A stretch of DNA of 11,426 nt. Origin: JAFGKM01 sp964413825. GTDB taxonomy: Bacteria; Ratteibacteria; UBA8468; B48-G9; JAFGKM01. Shown here in pieces: positions 1 to 8,355 of this stretch (the first letter of the stretch is position 1; each line of letters starts with the position of its first letter). The notes beneath the pieces are model-generated. The model saw only the letters and a list, made by a program, of their open reading frames with translations. It ran no database searches and had not been told where the DNA came from. The stretch covers positions 1 to 11,426 of the forward strand of contig CAYPTS010000067.1 of NCBI GenBank assembly GCA_964413825.1, read 5' to 3'. The position numbers and the translations under genes were made by a program.

Positions 1-555
1 CATATTCAAAGGTTCTGCCGCCTTCTTTTCACGGAGATTGCCCAACACCCACACAGTAGTCAGTTTTACATTCCTATCTTCATCTCTGCACAGGGGAATA
101 AGCGCATCAATAGCCATGGCATCATCTTTAGTCCCCAGCGCTGATGCCGCAGCTCTTCTCACGTATTTGTGAGGGTCTTTCGTAAGATTTACAAGAACAT
201 CAAACGCAGGTTCATCCCACCTTTCCGATATTGCCCCCGCAGATACGGCTCTCACTCTATCCTCTTTATCTCCGGCCGCCTTCAGCAGTATTTCCCACGA
301 TTCTTTGCCGGGGATGGAAGATATTGCCCGGAGTACTGCACCTTTTGTATTGGGGATAACTTCAGGATTGCAAAGTAATTCTGATAGTTTAAGCAGGTAT
401 GCCGGGTCTTTCGTATCTCCCACCATACGAATTATTTCAAGAATATGCGCGTATTTTTCTCCGGTAAAATCCGTTTTTTCAAAAACCTTCTTAAGATATT
501 CTTTATACCATATCTTCCTTGTACCGAATACCGAACCCTCGCCTGTATCGCTCAC
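1..555 (-). CDS. HEAT-repeat protein, 3' end outside the window, start unresolved
   Basis: An open minus-strand frame runs to the left edge of the window without a stop, giving about 185 visible residues. It shows helical repeats about 31 residues apart. Typical second-helix signatures are DRVRAVSAGAI near 261-229, KYVRRAAASALG near 168-133 and RNVKLTTVWVLG near 75-40. This is the PBS-lyase-like HEAT pattern, normally a protein-binding scaffold, so no enzymatic role can be assigned. The first third (KIWYKEYLKKVFEKTDF...) is less repetitive. The start is uncertain. GTG at 555 is the first usable codon after an in-frame TGA at 570-568 but has no Shine-Dalgarno sequence. ATG at 571 has a good one (AGGAAG at 585-580) but lies in another frame and stops after three codons. 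A single-base shift would join them. The gene follows the UroD-like gene by about 80 bases and is probably cotranscribed with it. The HEAT assignment is firm; the 5' end is not. Confidence 0.75.
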   Translation of the reverse strand, partial: MSDTGEGSVFGTRKIWYKEYLKKVFEKTDFTGEKYAHILEIIRMVGDTKDPAYLLKLSELLCNPEVIPNTKGAVLRAISSIPGKESWEILLKAAGDKEDRVRAVSAGAISERWDEPAFDVLVNLTKDPHKYVRRAAASALGTKDDAMAIDALIPLCRDEDRNVKLTTVWVLGNLREKKAAEPLNM

Positions 556-651
556 ACAGTCAGGAACTCATAATTTTGTCTTCCTTTTATGTTTTTTTTC
601 AAAATCGGAAGTTTTTTCCCTTATTTTACTCGTCTTACTCTTCAAGTTAAA

Positions 652-1728
652 TTAACGGTAGGCAAGTTCGGCGGACAAGTCAAAATAAAGTTTAACCGCT
701 TCAGGAGGGACGTTAAACGGTATGTGGTTGCCTATGCACATCATATATCCCTTTGACATTCTTGCCGTCTCAACCATTGAGAGCACCATATTCTTTATTT
801 CCGCGGCATCATTGCGCATGAGAACCCTTACGTCCCCCTCCCCGGCGATAAAACAGTCTTTATATTTTTTGGCGATAATCCTGTAATTTGTATACGGTTC
901 GCTGATAATGCCCCGCACTCCGAGACTCATAATGTCGTCGACGAACACATCGGCGCACCCGTCGGTCACGAAAACAATTTCCTTGCCCGCGTCTTTCAAT
1001 ATCCCCCAGAATTCCTCATAGCGGGGAAAGATATGCTTCCGCATCCATGCCGGGCTGCATAAGGGTCCCGCAGTCGTGACAATGTCGTCGTGGCAGCATA
1101 CCCAGTTTACCGGAAGGCGTGCAATGCTGCGGAAAACTCTCCGGTTAATCTCGGCAAACTCGTCCACAATCCTTTCAAATTCCGGCTCAAGACATATGCT
1201 TAGAAAGTTTTCATAACCGAAGACCAGCAGCGGCCACATGAACATCGTGTTGTAAAAACCTTTCATTGCCATCCACGACCCTTCCGGAGCCGTATCGCCC
1301 CATTCTGCGGGGAAATACTTCCTGTAATTGCCGTATATGGTTTTCTCGTCCCTGTAGTCAGCGGCTTCTTTAATCTTCCACGATGAAAAATCAGCGTTTT
1401 TAAGCGGGCTGAATTTCAACATATCTTCAATACTCCTGAAATGATGCGAAGCCTCCTCCTGTTGCCAGTGGTCACGGTATGCATGCCCCCAGCGCCCTTT
1501 TCCCTTGTTATCCTGCCTGTCAAGACGTGGCAGAGGGTCGTCTTTTTCAGGCACCGACATGTATAAAAACGGGTACATCTCGTTTATTTTCTGCATGCAA
1601 CTCCTGGGATGTTCGTAGAAATCAATGCCTGAAATGTACGTTGCCGCATCCGGATTGGAAAAATGCTCCCAGTGCACAATCCTCTCCGGTCCCCTGCCCA
1701 TTAACGTTTCATATCGCTGGTCAGCCAT
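652..1728 (-). CDS. UroD/MtaA-superfamily protein (divergent, not HemE)
   Basis: This 358-residue protein belongs to the uroporphyrinogen decarboxylase-like TIM-barrel superfamily, which includes HemE and the corrinoid methyltransferases MtaA and CmuA. Visible hallmarks are CCHDDIVTTAGPLCSPAWM (residues 211-229), the PRYEEFWGILKDAGKEIVFVTDGCADV block (235-261) and the C-terminal IGNHIPFNVPPEAV (332-345), which matches the family's conserved glycine/proline loop. The N-terminal HemE signature (RQAGRY-like) is absent, so haem synthesis is unlikely. The position before TDG, usually His in UroD-like methyltransferases, is Val254, so metal or corrinoid chemistry may be altered. There is no signal peptide, so the protein is cytoplasmic. 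The start is set by AAAGGAG at 1743-1737, eight bases before ATG. It lies downstream of the GH38 gene and overlaps a possible small ORF. The substrate is unknown; a methyl-group role linked to glycan use is only inference. Confidence 0.85.
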   Translation of the reverse strand: MADQRYETLMGRGPERIVHWEHFSNPDAATYISGIDFYEHPRSCMQKINEMYPFLYMSVPEKDDPLPRLDRQDNKGKGRWGHAYRDHWQQEEASHHFRSIEDMLKFSPLKNADFSSWKIKEAADYRDEKTIYGNYRKYFPAEWGDTAPEGSWMAMKGFYNTMFMWPLLVFGYENFLSICLEPEFERIVDEFAEINRRVFRSIARLPVNWVCCHDDIVTTAGPLCSPAWMRKHIFPRYEEFWGILKDAGKEIVFVTDGCADVFVDDIMSLGVRGIISEPYTNYRIIAKKYKDCFIAGEGDVRVLMRNDAAEIKNMVLSMVETARMSKGYMMCIGNHIPFNVPPEAVKLYFDLSAELAYR

Positions 1729-1862
1729 ATTTTTTTCTCCTTTAAGATTTTATCCCCTCTTTTATTGTTTCCCATTCCAAGCCAATTTTGTACATATACC
1801 TGTTTTATATTTGTATGAATCCGTATTTTTTTTCTGTAAAAAATCATTTTTGCCGCATCCAT
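1701..1862 (-). CDS. possible 53-residue basic small protein or leader peptide
   Basis: In the gap between the GH38 gene and the UroD-like gene there is an ATG frame of 53 codons with a strong Shine-Dalgarno sequence (AAGGAG at 1873-1868, five bases before ATG 1862). The peptide begins MDAAKMIFYRKKIRIHTNIK. It is rich in Lys, Arg and Asn and matches no family I recognise. Its end overlaps the UroD-like start by 28 bases in a different frame, so the UroD ribosome binding site lies inside its codons. This is compatible with translational coupling or a leader peptide. The composition is close to what AT-rich noncoding DNA would encode, so the evidence rests on the binding site and the overlap. 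It may not be a gene. Confidence 0.35.
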   Translation of the reverse strand: MDAAKMIFYRKKIRIHTNIKQVYVQNWLGMGNNKRGDKILKEKKIWLTSDMKR

Positions 1863-1905
1863 AAGTTCTCCTTACCTTATTGAATCATTATGTGTAATAA
1901 CAGTT

Positions 1906-4900
1906 TTATAATTCCATATCGAACGTCAGGGTTTGAAAAGGAGCAATATTCAGTTTTATTGTTTTATTACCCGGCATGCCTTTTATTTGTTTCTGTCTGC
2001 GCTCTGCAGTATCGGCGCAATATGCCTTCTTAAAAGGTTTTGCAAAAATAATTTCCACAACCTGCTTTTTGCCGCAAACCTCTGCTATCCTCAGTATATA
2101 AGAATCCCTTCCGAGTGCTTTCTTGAAACAAGAAGGCAACACATCTCCTTTAATCGTGAAAGGACGGAATGTGAGCGGTTTCCCTTCTCCGTACGTTACT
2201 ATCGGAGGGATGTTATATTCTCCCGCGGCTTTCATAACCTGCAGGATATCCGAGTTGCCGAAGAAAAGGCGGTAGTGGATTGTATGAAACCCGCTGTCGG
2301 GTATACCGTCCGGCTCATAGGGGTTTCGCAGCAGGGTCAGCGATAGATTGTTACCATCAAGATGGTAACCGTATTTATCCTTATTTAACAGTGCCACCCA
2401 ATATTTGCCGCTGTTAAAGCCCGCCCATCTTAATGCGGGATATTCACCGGGCTTGTTTTTCCTTTGGACGCTTCCCAGAGGTGTTTCGAAAAACACTTTG
2501 GGATTTTTAAGATTTATATTGAAGTTTGCCCGCAGCATGGGAACACCGTCTTTATTGCTACCCTCTTGTTTCCAGTATATCTCGTTTTCAAAGTCGATGA
2601 ATGGAAATTCCGGGTAAAGTATGATTCTTTGCAGTATGCTGGAATCCATATACCTTCTTTGTGTTTCTAAGGTTGTTTTCAGTATGCCTTCTTCCGTTTT
2701 GACGGTTTCCGCATCAAGAAGGTGGTCGACACGGTATATGTTGCCTATAATCCATGCGCTCCTGCTGTGAGGTTTTTCCCATGATACCTTCAGTAGGTTT
2801 CCCGCTGTTTCCGCTTGCCACGACGAAGAGTCTTCTTTTATGGAAAAACAGGGTGACAGGACATTGCGCCTGTTCTTTTTGTCGTATAATGTCCTGATAA
2901 GTCCTGTTTGACTGTCTATCCGTACCCTGTAAAAGTCATTCTCGTATTCTTCCCCGGCTTGTTTCAATCTTTTTGCCCTGTCGTATCCACTGGCTTTTTT
3001 TATGGTGAAGGTTTTATAGCCATATCCGCACAGGCTGGTGGCGATAAATGATATTGCTGAATTTCTTACCTCTTTTTCTACGGGAACGATATTTCCGTCT
3101 TCATCTTCAATACAGTCAGCCCGGTGTACGGGACAATTTTTTGATGGTATGCTGACAAGAGCGGTTCTTTCCCAGCCGAGAGGGTTGAACACTATTAGTT
3201 TTTCGCCCGGTTTTTCGGAGGATTTCAGATAGTCTATATGTTTCTCCATCTGCAAGCTGATTTCACCTATTACTTCACTGCTCATCTGTGCTGAATAATC
3301 GTAGGATGAGTGTATGGAACATCCATCCAGGATATCGTGAAACTGGTTGAACATAACCTTGTGCCAGAGTTCTTCCGTTTCCGTTTCAGGAAATTTCTTG
3401 CCCTTGAGCATCTGAAGGACCGCTCCCAAACTCTCCAACCCTAACAGTAAATTTTCGCAGTTCCTGTTGGATTTTTTGATGTCGGCATGAGTCGTGTAGC
3501 AGCCTTCGAATATGGTGTTGAGTTCACCCGTAACAACAGGTAGTTTTTCCCTGTGTTTTTCAACGGCGTTAAAGAATCTTTGAAAGGTTGAAAATTCAAG
3601 TTCAGGGATAGCGGGTTTTTGCTCCATCTTCCGTTTCCTCTTTATATCCTTTTCCGTCGGCCCACCTCCGTGATCGCCGACGCCGTATACGAAAAGGAAA
3701 TCACTGATTTTATACCTACCGTAATAGGTTATAAACTTGGGCATTAAGGTTTCAGGAGCGATGGTATCTCCGTAGCCTTTGAAGGCAAGCAGTTCGTTCC
3801 CGTCCCTGCCTTTCCATCTGAACAAAGGAATTTCTTTCCCGCACCGCAGGAAGAAATAGTATCTTATTCCCGCGCTTCCAAGCAAAGAAGGGGTTGTTGA
3901 AGGATGTCCGAATGTATCCAGAGAGCAGAAAGCCTCCGTTTTTGTGTTAAGTTTTTCTGCCGTGTATTTATTGGCGTAGAGAATATGCCTGAGTATGCTT
4001 TCTCCGGCGGCCATGTTCAGATCCCCTTCCACCCACGAGGAAGTGACGGTTTCCCATCGCCCCTGTTTTATTTTATCCCGCACTTTTTTAAACAATTCTT
4101 TATCGTGGTCCTCGACTATCCAGTATGCGTGTGCCTGGCTTTGCGAAAAAGTCAGGTCAGGATATCTGTCCATAAGCTTGTTAACCGTTGCAAAGTCCCT
4201 TAAGCATATATCTATTGTATCCTCATAGTCCCACAGCCAATTCATATCGGTATGAGCATGTCCGACAAGATGAACCTTCAGTCTTTTGGCATGTTTCCTG
4301 AAGACCTCAATTATCTCTTCCGCTTCTTTTATGTCCCTTAACACCTTATCCCAATTCCTGGCTTCAACATCTTCAGGGTGGAGTTTTTTCAGAGCTTCTT
4401 CCACATGTTTTTTGAAATGTTTTGCTTCGTTCACGGTTTCGGAAAGTATGCCGGCAAATCTTATCTGGTAAAGAACGGAATTCAATTCGAACATTATATC
4501 TTCCACAGTATCGATAGATAGCCTTACGGTAAATTCGCCCAGTCCGTCGCCCTTCGGCGTTTTGAATACAATAAGTTTCTTTGCTCCGTTTTTTACCTTT
4601 TGCATGAGGGGAAAAGGAGTAGCCCTGTTGTCCGCCCAGTATTTATGCGAATAAACTTTTGTGCCGTCTATATAAAGTTCCAGTGCTGACGGGAGCAAAA
4701 AGTCCAGTTCAACATTACTGTTATCGGTTTTTATGCCCTCTATGTTTCCGGGCAGAGAAAATAGTTTTCTGATGTAGGCGGTACCGTCTTTCCTTGACCA
4801 TTTTACAGGGACATGTTTTTCCGACCAGGAGGCATCGTTTGTCTCAGGCAGTTCGCCTTTGTCAATTCCCTGCCCGAATTTCCACTTTGTGAAGGACAGT

Positions 4901-4962
4901 TGCTCGTCAATCTTATTCTGCAGATCCTTTATTGCTTCCTCCCACAAACTTAACCTGTTCAT
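1906..4962 (-). CDS. GH38 alpha-mannosidase
   Basis: This 1018-residue retaining, zinc-dependent alpha-mannosidase hydrolyses terminal alpha-mannosyl residues. Numbering is from the ATG at 4962. A beta-sandwich-like N-terminal region (about 50-155) precedes the catalytic barrel. GHAHTDMNWLW gives zinc ligands His237 and Asp239. WVEGDLN is at 310-316. SLDTFGHP holds the zinc-binding nucleophile Asp349. VYGVGDHGGGPT is at 425-436, and NQFHDILDGCSI holds the fourth zinc ligand His542. The rest is the C-terminal beta-sandwich part of the family. The length matches bacterial GH38 proteins, and all expected catalytic landmarks are present. There is no signal peptide, so it should act in the cytoplasm on imported manno-oligosaccharides or mannosides. 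The start is fixed by AGGAGG at 4973-4968, five bases upstream; a TTG 18 bases further up would overlap that site. It follows the secreted GH67-N-like gene by 120 bases, suggesting successive steps on one mannose-containing glycan. Linkage specificity cannot be read from sequence. Confidence 0.95.
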   Translation of the reverse strand: MNRLSLWEEAIKDLQNKIDEQLSFTKWKFGQGIDKGELPETNDASWSEKHVPVKWSRKDGTAYIRKLFSLPGNIEGIKTDNSNVELDFLLPSALELYIDGTKVYSHKYWADNRATPFPLMQKVKNGAKKLIVFKTPKGDGLGEFTVRLSIDTVEDIMFELNSVLYQIRFAGILSETVNEAKHFKKHVEEALKKLHPEDVEARNWDKVLRDIKEAEEIIEVFRKHAKRLKVHLVGHAHTDMNWLWDYEDTIDICLRDFATVNKLMDRYPDLTFSQSQAHAYWIVEDHDKELFKKVRDKIKQGRWETVTSSWVEGDLNMAAGESILRHILYANKYTAEKLNTKTEAFCSLDTFGHPSTTPSLLGSAGIRYYFFLRCGKEIPLFRWKGRDGNELLAFKGYGDTIAPETLMPKFITYYGRYKISDFLFVYGVGDHGGGPTEKDIKRKRKMEQKPAIPELEFSTFQRFFNAVEKHREKLPVVTGELNTIFEGCYTTHADIKKSNRNCENLLLGLESLGAVLQMLKGKKFPETETEELWHKVMFNQFHDILDGCSIHSSYDYSAQMSSEVIGEISLQMEKHIDYLKSSEKPGEKLIVFNPLGWERTALVSIPSKNCPVHRADCIEDEDGNIVPVEKEVRNSAISFIATSLCGYGYKTFTIKKASGYDRAKRLKQAGEEYENDFYRVRIDSQTGLIRTLYDKKNRRNVLSPCFSIKEDSSSWQAETAGNLLKVSWEKPHSRSAWIIGNIYRVDHLLDAETVKTEEGILKTTLETQRRYMDSSILQRIILYPEFPFIDFENEIYWKQEGSNKDGVPMLRANFNINLKNPKVFFETPLGSVQRKNKPGEYPALRWAGFNSGKYWVALLNKDKYGYHLDGNNLSLTLLRNPYEPDGIPDSGFHTIHYRLFFGNSDILQVMKAAGEYNIPPIVTYGEGKPLTFRPFTIKGDVLPSCFKKALGRDSYILRIAEVCGKKQVVEIIFAKPFKKAYCADTAERRQKQIKGMPGNKTIKLNIAPFQTLTFDMEL

Positions 4963-5082
4963 CGCATCCTCCTGATACAATGCTTAGATATATAAACAGA
5001 GAGTTAATAAATAGTTCTATACTGAACAGTGAATATTCCGGTTTTCCATGGTAATCTTTCAGCGCCTTATAGTTATGCTGTA
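4963..5082 (-). other. 120-base gap between the secreted GH67-N-like gene and the GH38 gene
   Basis: This AT-rich spacer holds the GH38 Shine-Dalgarno sequence (AGGAGG, 4973-4968). It has short imperfect dyads such as GTTC-N6-GAAC around 5020-5000 and several TATA-like hexamers. I see no hairpin followed by a T run, so nothing argues for termination here. No pair of -35 and -10 boxes is convincing. The simplest reading is an untranslated spacer within one transcript, though a weak internal promoter cannot be excluded. Confidence 0.4.
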
Positions 5083-8000
5083 TTACAATAAATGCACCTG
5101 GATATCGTCAGCGTAGAAATCAAATTCGGTCGCCACGTCAGGCATGTCCTGAATCCTGAAGGTAATCTCCTTTATTCTGTAGTCGTACAGCCGTCCGGAG
5201 GTTCCGACACTAACGGGAATAATGCCCTGATACCAGCGATTGGGAATTATTTCCGCCCCGTCCATCATGCGGACATCGTTATACCGGCCGTTTTCCTGTT
5301 CGCTTCTCATCCTGAGCACCATGCCGTAATACCTTCCGCCCCGGCGGTTTGAAGAAATTTTATTGTCCGAAAATTTATACCGGAAAGTAATAACTCCGCC
5401 TTTAACCGCATCCAGCGTCTCGGGGAGAGCAACGGTAATAAAGGCACTCTCCGCTTTTAAGGGGTCACTGAAATTAATTCTGGAACGCATAACGAATTTA
5501 CCTTTTTTTGCCTCGTCCCTCACCGCTACAACGGATGAAACCGTATTTTCCGTAACGTTCCAGTTGTTCGAGATTACTCCGTTTTCAAAGTCGTCGACAA
5601 CGACGGTTTTTAACGCATCCCTGTTTAAAAAATATTTTAAAGCGGGATATAATGCCGCGTCTCCAATCTCTATCACGTATCCGTCCCCGTAAAAATCCAG
5701 GATGTCACTGGAAAACTGTTTTCCCAGTGCGGTTTTATCTTTTTCTTCAAGCCCTATCTGAAAATCTTCGGGATTTATGTACTGTTTTTTCCGTCTGGCA
5801 ATAATCTGTTTGACTTTTTCACTGGAATTCAGCATAGCCGAGTAGGTATCCTTAATAGTTTCCGGCGCCGTATTAATACCATTTTCGTATTCATATAACA
5901 ATGCAGCCGTTGTATAAGCGAGGTAATGATGCTGGAAATGATAATAATTGAGCTCCATACAGTCAAGCAGTTCCTTATAAAAGACACTGGCGGTTGGTGG
6001 AACCTCCTTTCCCGCGGAAACGGTAAGTTCATAACTTTCCTTTACCAGTTCTGTTGCCTGCCTGAAAATATCCAGTTTGTTTTTTCTCCAATCCGCATAT
6101 TTCCCGGCTTTCCCCAGCAGTGAAACGAAAAGGTCCCTGTACAATTCTGCTCCACGAATCCCGATTCTCATGGGAAGCCCGTACCGGTCAATTAATTCCC
6201 AGGCAATCATGGATTTTTCAAAAGCTTCACGGATTTTATCCTCTGCAGCCGGAGAATATATACTGCTGTAGTTTTTTATTATGTCCGTCCAATGATTCTT
6301 ATAGGGATTCCACTGAAGCCGGAATGTGCCGTAAGCGTTCAACCAGTACAGCCATTCAAGCCCCTGTGTATATACGTAATGTCCCGTTGCGCCTTTTTTT
6401 GCCAGGTATACGCTGTCCAGCCACCGGGAATACAGGTAATAAGGGCGATATATGGGAACGTCTATATCGTAATTCACGCCCCACGTGGCTTCCGGGAAAT
6501 ACCACATCTCCCTTTTCCTTGACAGTTCCTGCTTATAGGTGCACAAAAAATCATGGTAGTTGTCCAGTCCGTACATATCCCAGCAGGGCCCGAACAAATT
6601 ACGGTCCAACAGAGTATGAACGTCTCCCGTTACCTCCAAAGGCATTTCCCGCAACACTTTTAATTTTGGTGACTGTTCGTAGGAGCCGTGTACGGAATAG
6701 ATGCATTTGAGGGGAGCACCTTCTTCTTTTATCACATCGCAAAGTATCAGGATTCTTTCAAGTGATTCTTTGATTTCAGCATCCGGGAGATACCTTTCCG
6801 GGGTGCCGGTTTCGAGAAAGACATATTCGAACCCGCTTTTTTCCGCATTTTTAACTTGAGTCCGGTAATTTTCTCTGAGTTGCTCATCCGTTGTCTTTAT
6901 CGTTTGTCCTTTGTCTTTCGGAAAGAGGTGGATGCCTCCGTATATTTTTACGCCTCTTTTCTCAGCATATTCTTTTACCCATAATGGGAAAAATTGAAGA
7001 TAGCCATAAATAAAATTCTGTTTGTTTTTTGACAGCCAGTCAACCAATGCTTTCACCTTTTGCGTTTCCCTGTTTTCCACCCATCTTTTGAAATTAGATT
7101 CCAGAGGGTAATTCCCCACAGGTGGTATTATCGTCATTCCTCTGTGCGGATGTATTCCCCGTACCTTGTAAACGGGATTTTCCGTTATATGTAGCTCCCC
7201 CAATAAAATTTTTTCTCTTTTCGGGATGAATTCCTCCTGCGGGTGAAAAAATCTTACTCCTAAAAGTTCTAAAAAATGATATGCCCCGTATTGAACTCCT
7301 ATGTCGCTTTTGCCTTGTATTGTTAAAACGTTTTGTGAGTCAGAAAAATCCGTTTTGATAATAAAGCCTTCGATTTCTATGGAAGTTATGTCCGCTTCCG
7401 GGGTTAACACTATTAAATTTCCTTCTAAACCCTTTGCGTCATTTACTATAATAGGAGATATTCCCGTGATTTGTTCAATATATTTTTTTATGTCTTCTCC
7501 CACTATGTTAAGAAGATAATTACCGGCAGGAACTATTATTTTGGGCGGGGGGGTTCCTGGAGCAATAAAAGAGACAGGTTTTCTTTTGCCGGCTATTAAC
7601 GTTTCATATTTCCCGTCATTGTTTATATCATGGGTTTCTACAGGTAATGTTTCCGGCGGTTCTTCGCTCCATAAATTTTTATTTTCTATGCTTTCTTCAA
7701 CCGTGGGAGGCGTTTCAACCTTTAAAATTTGCACAGTGGCGGGAAAGGAAGAAATTTTTGCATTATTATCGGGTTTTAAAAATTTTATCTCGTCCAGGTA
7801 TAAATGTATAGTAGTCGGCAGAGAGATTTCCACGGGCGGCGCTTCCAGCCGAAAACATATGGAGTCGATTTTTTCGGGGTTTAATTTCCCCCACCCGGGT
7901 TTTGGCGGAATGGCTATATTTACTTTTGTCCATTCATTTACTTTCAGCGTTGCCGCTTTTACCTGCCATACCGAGGAATAATTCCCTTCCGTATCCATCA

Positions 8001-8355
8001 GGCGTATAATGAACGGAACTGTCGGGTGCAGGTTCACCGAAGATAACTTATAAATAAGAGTGAGTTCCGTATTGCCGGAAATATCAACGGGTTCGTCAAA
8101 TTTTCTGTAAATGAATATTCTCGGAGTATAATCAAGCGGCAGGGTAATCTGCAAAGATGCAGTTCCTTCTGCCGGGTCTTTGGAGATATTGAAATCTTTT
8201 TCTTTTACTCCCCAGCCTGTCCAGTTTTTTATCAGCCCATTTTCGAAATCATCCACAAGCAGGCCGTCCTGTGCGGAAATGATTAAACACGGTAGGAAGA
8301 ACAGCCCTGTGATTACCGCAACAAAAAAAATTCTATATATTTTCAGCCTGTCCAT
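5083..8355 (-). CDS. secreted GH67-N/DUF4838-like glycan protein with jelly-roll-like domains at both ends
   Basis: This 1090-residue exported protein starts with a signal peptide (positive MDRLKIYR, hydrophobic core to about 25, likely cleavage near ISA|Q at 28/29). Residues 31-195 look like a carbohydrate-binding beta-sandwich opening with LLVDDFENG. A linker with an acidic DINNDGKYE motif (243-251) follows. Residues 272-400 resemble the GH67 N-terminal/DUF4838 region (GVQYGAYHFLELLGVRFFHP). A barrel-like core (about 400-720) contains FPEATW, YTQGLEW and QWNPYKNHW, then a helical part to about 870. A second beta-sandwich (919-1090) opens with VVVDDFENG. It is a clear paralogue of the preceding gene, which has the core only. 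The start is fixed by AGGAGGT at 8367-8361, five bases upstream, overlapping the upstream stop by 23 bases and suggesting coupled translation. A role in glycan hydrolysis is inferred from distant family resemblance and the GH38 neighbour; activity and substrate are unknown. Confidence 0.85.
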   Translation of the reverse strand: MDRLKIYRIFFVAVITGLFFLPCLIISAQDGLLVDDFENGLIKNWTGWGVKEKDFNISKDPAEGTASLQITLPLDYTPRIFIYRKFDEPVDISGNTELTLIYKLSSVNLHPTVPFIIRLMDTEGNYSSVWQVKAATLKVNEWTKVNIAIPPKPGWGKLNPEKIDSICFRLEAPPVEISLPTTIHLYLDEIKFLKPDNNAKISSFPATVQILKVETPPTVEESIENKNLWSEEPPETLPVETHDINNDGKYETLIAGKRKPVSFIAPGTPPPKIIVPAGNYLLNIVGEDIKKYIEQITGISPIIVNDAKGLEGNLIVLTPEADITSIEIEGFIIKTDFSDSQNVLTIQGKSDIGVQYGAYHFLELLGVRFFHPQEEFIPKREKILLGELHITENPVYKVRGIHPHRGMTIIPPVGNYPLESNFKRWVENRETQKVKALVDWLSKNKQNFIYGYLQFFPLWVKEYAEKRGVKIYGGIHLFPKDKGQTIKTTDEQLRENYRTQVKNAEKSGFEYVFLETGTPERYLPDAEIKESLERILILCDVIKEEGAPLKCIYSVHGSYEQSPKLKVLREMPLEVTGDVHTLLDRNLFGPCWDMYGLDNYHDFLCTYKQELSRKREMWYFPEATWGVNYDIDVPIYRPYYLYSRWLDSVYLAKKGATGHYVYTQGLEWLYWLNAYGTFRLQWNPYKNHWTDIIKNYSSIYSPAAEDKIREAFEKSMIAWELIDRYGLPMRIGIRGAELYRDLFVSLLGKAGKYADWRKNKLDIFRQATELVKESYELTVSAGKEVPPTASVFYKELLDCMELNYYHFQHHYLAYTTAALLYEYENGINTAPETIKDTYSAMLNSSEKVKQIIARRKKQYINPEDFQIGLEEKDKTALGKQFSSDILDFYGDGYVIEIGDAALYPALKYFLNRDALKTVVVDDFENGVISNNWNVTENTVSSVVAVRDEAKKGKFVMRSRINFSDPLKAESAFITVALPETLDAVKGGVITFRYKFSDNKISSNRRGGRYYGMVLRMRSEQENGRYNDVRMMDGAEIIPNRWYQGIIPVSVGTSGRLYDYRIKEITFRIQDMPDVATEFDFYADDIQVHLL

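Noticed and set aside
568..570. TGA read as a sense codon (alternative genetic code)
   Set aside because: Stops seen elsewhere are TAA or TAG, but about 3,000 codons of intact genes contain no in-frame TGA and use TGG for Trp, so recoding is not needed.
169..655. Plus-strand frames across the left end
   Set aside because: The minus strand here encodes recognisable HEAT repeats, whereas the plus-strand peptides resemble nothing.
652..1728. hemE (uroporphyrinogen decarboxylase of haem synthesis)
   Set aside because: The HemE N-terminal arginine signature is missing and the metal-site position differs. Only superfamily membership is supported.
6120..6710. A 196-codon plus-strand open frame
   Set aside because: It is antisense to a well-supported coding region, has a low-complexity, family-free translation, and no convincing ribosome binding site. 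It is a shadow frame.
7547..7553. Seven-C tract (minus strand) in the secreted protein gene as a phase-variation switch
   Set aside because: The tract is short, encodes a normal Gly-Thr-Pro-Pro-Pro linker in frame, and is within chance expectation.
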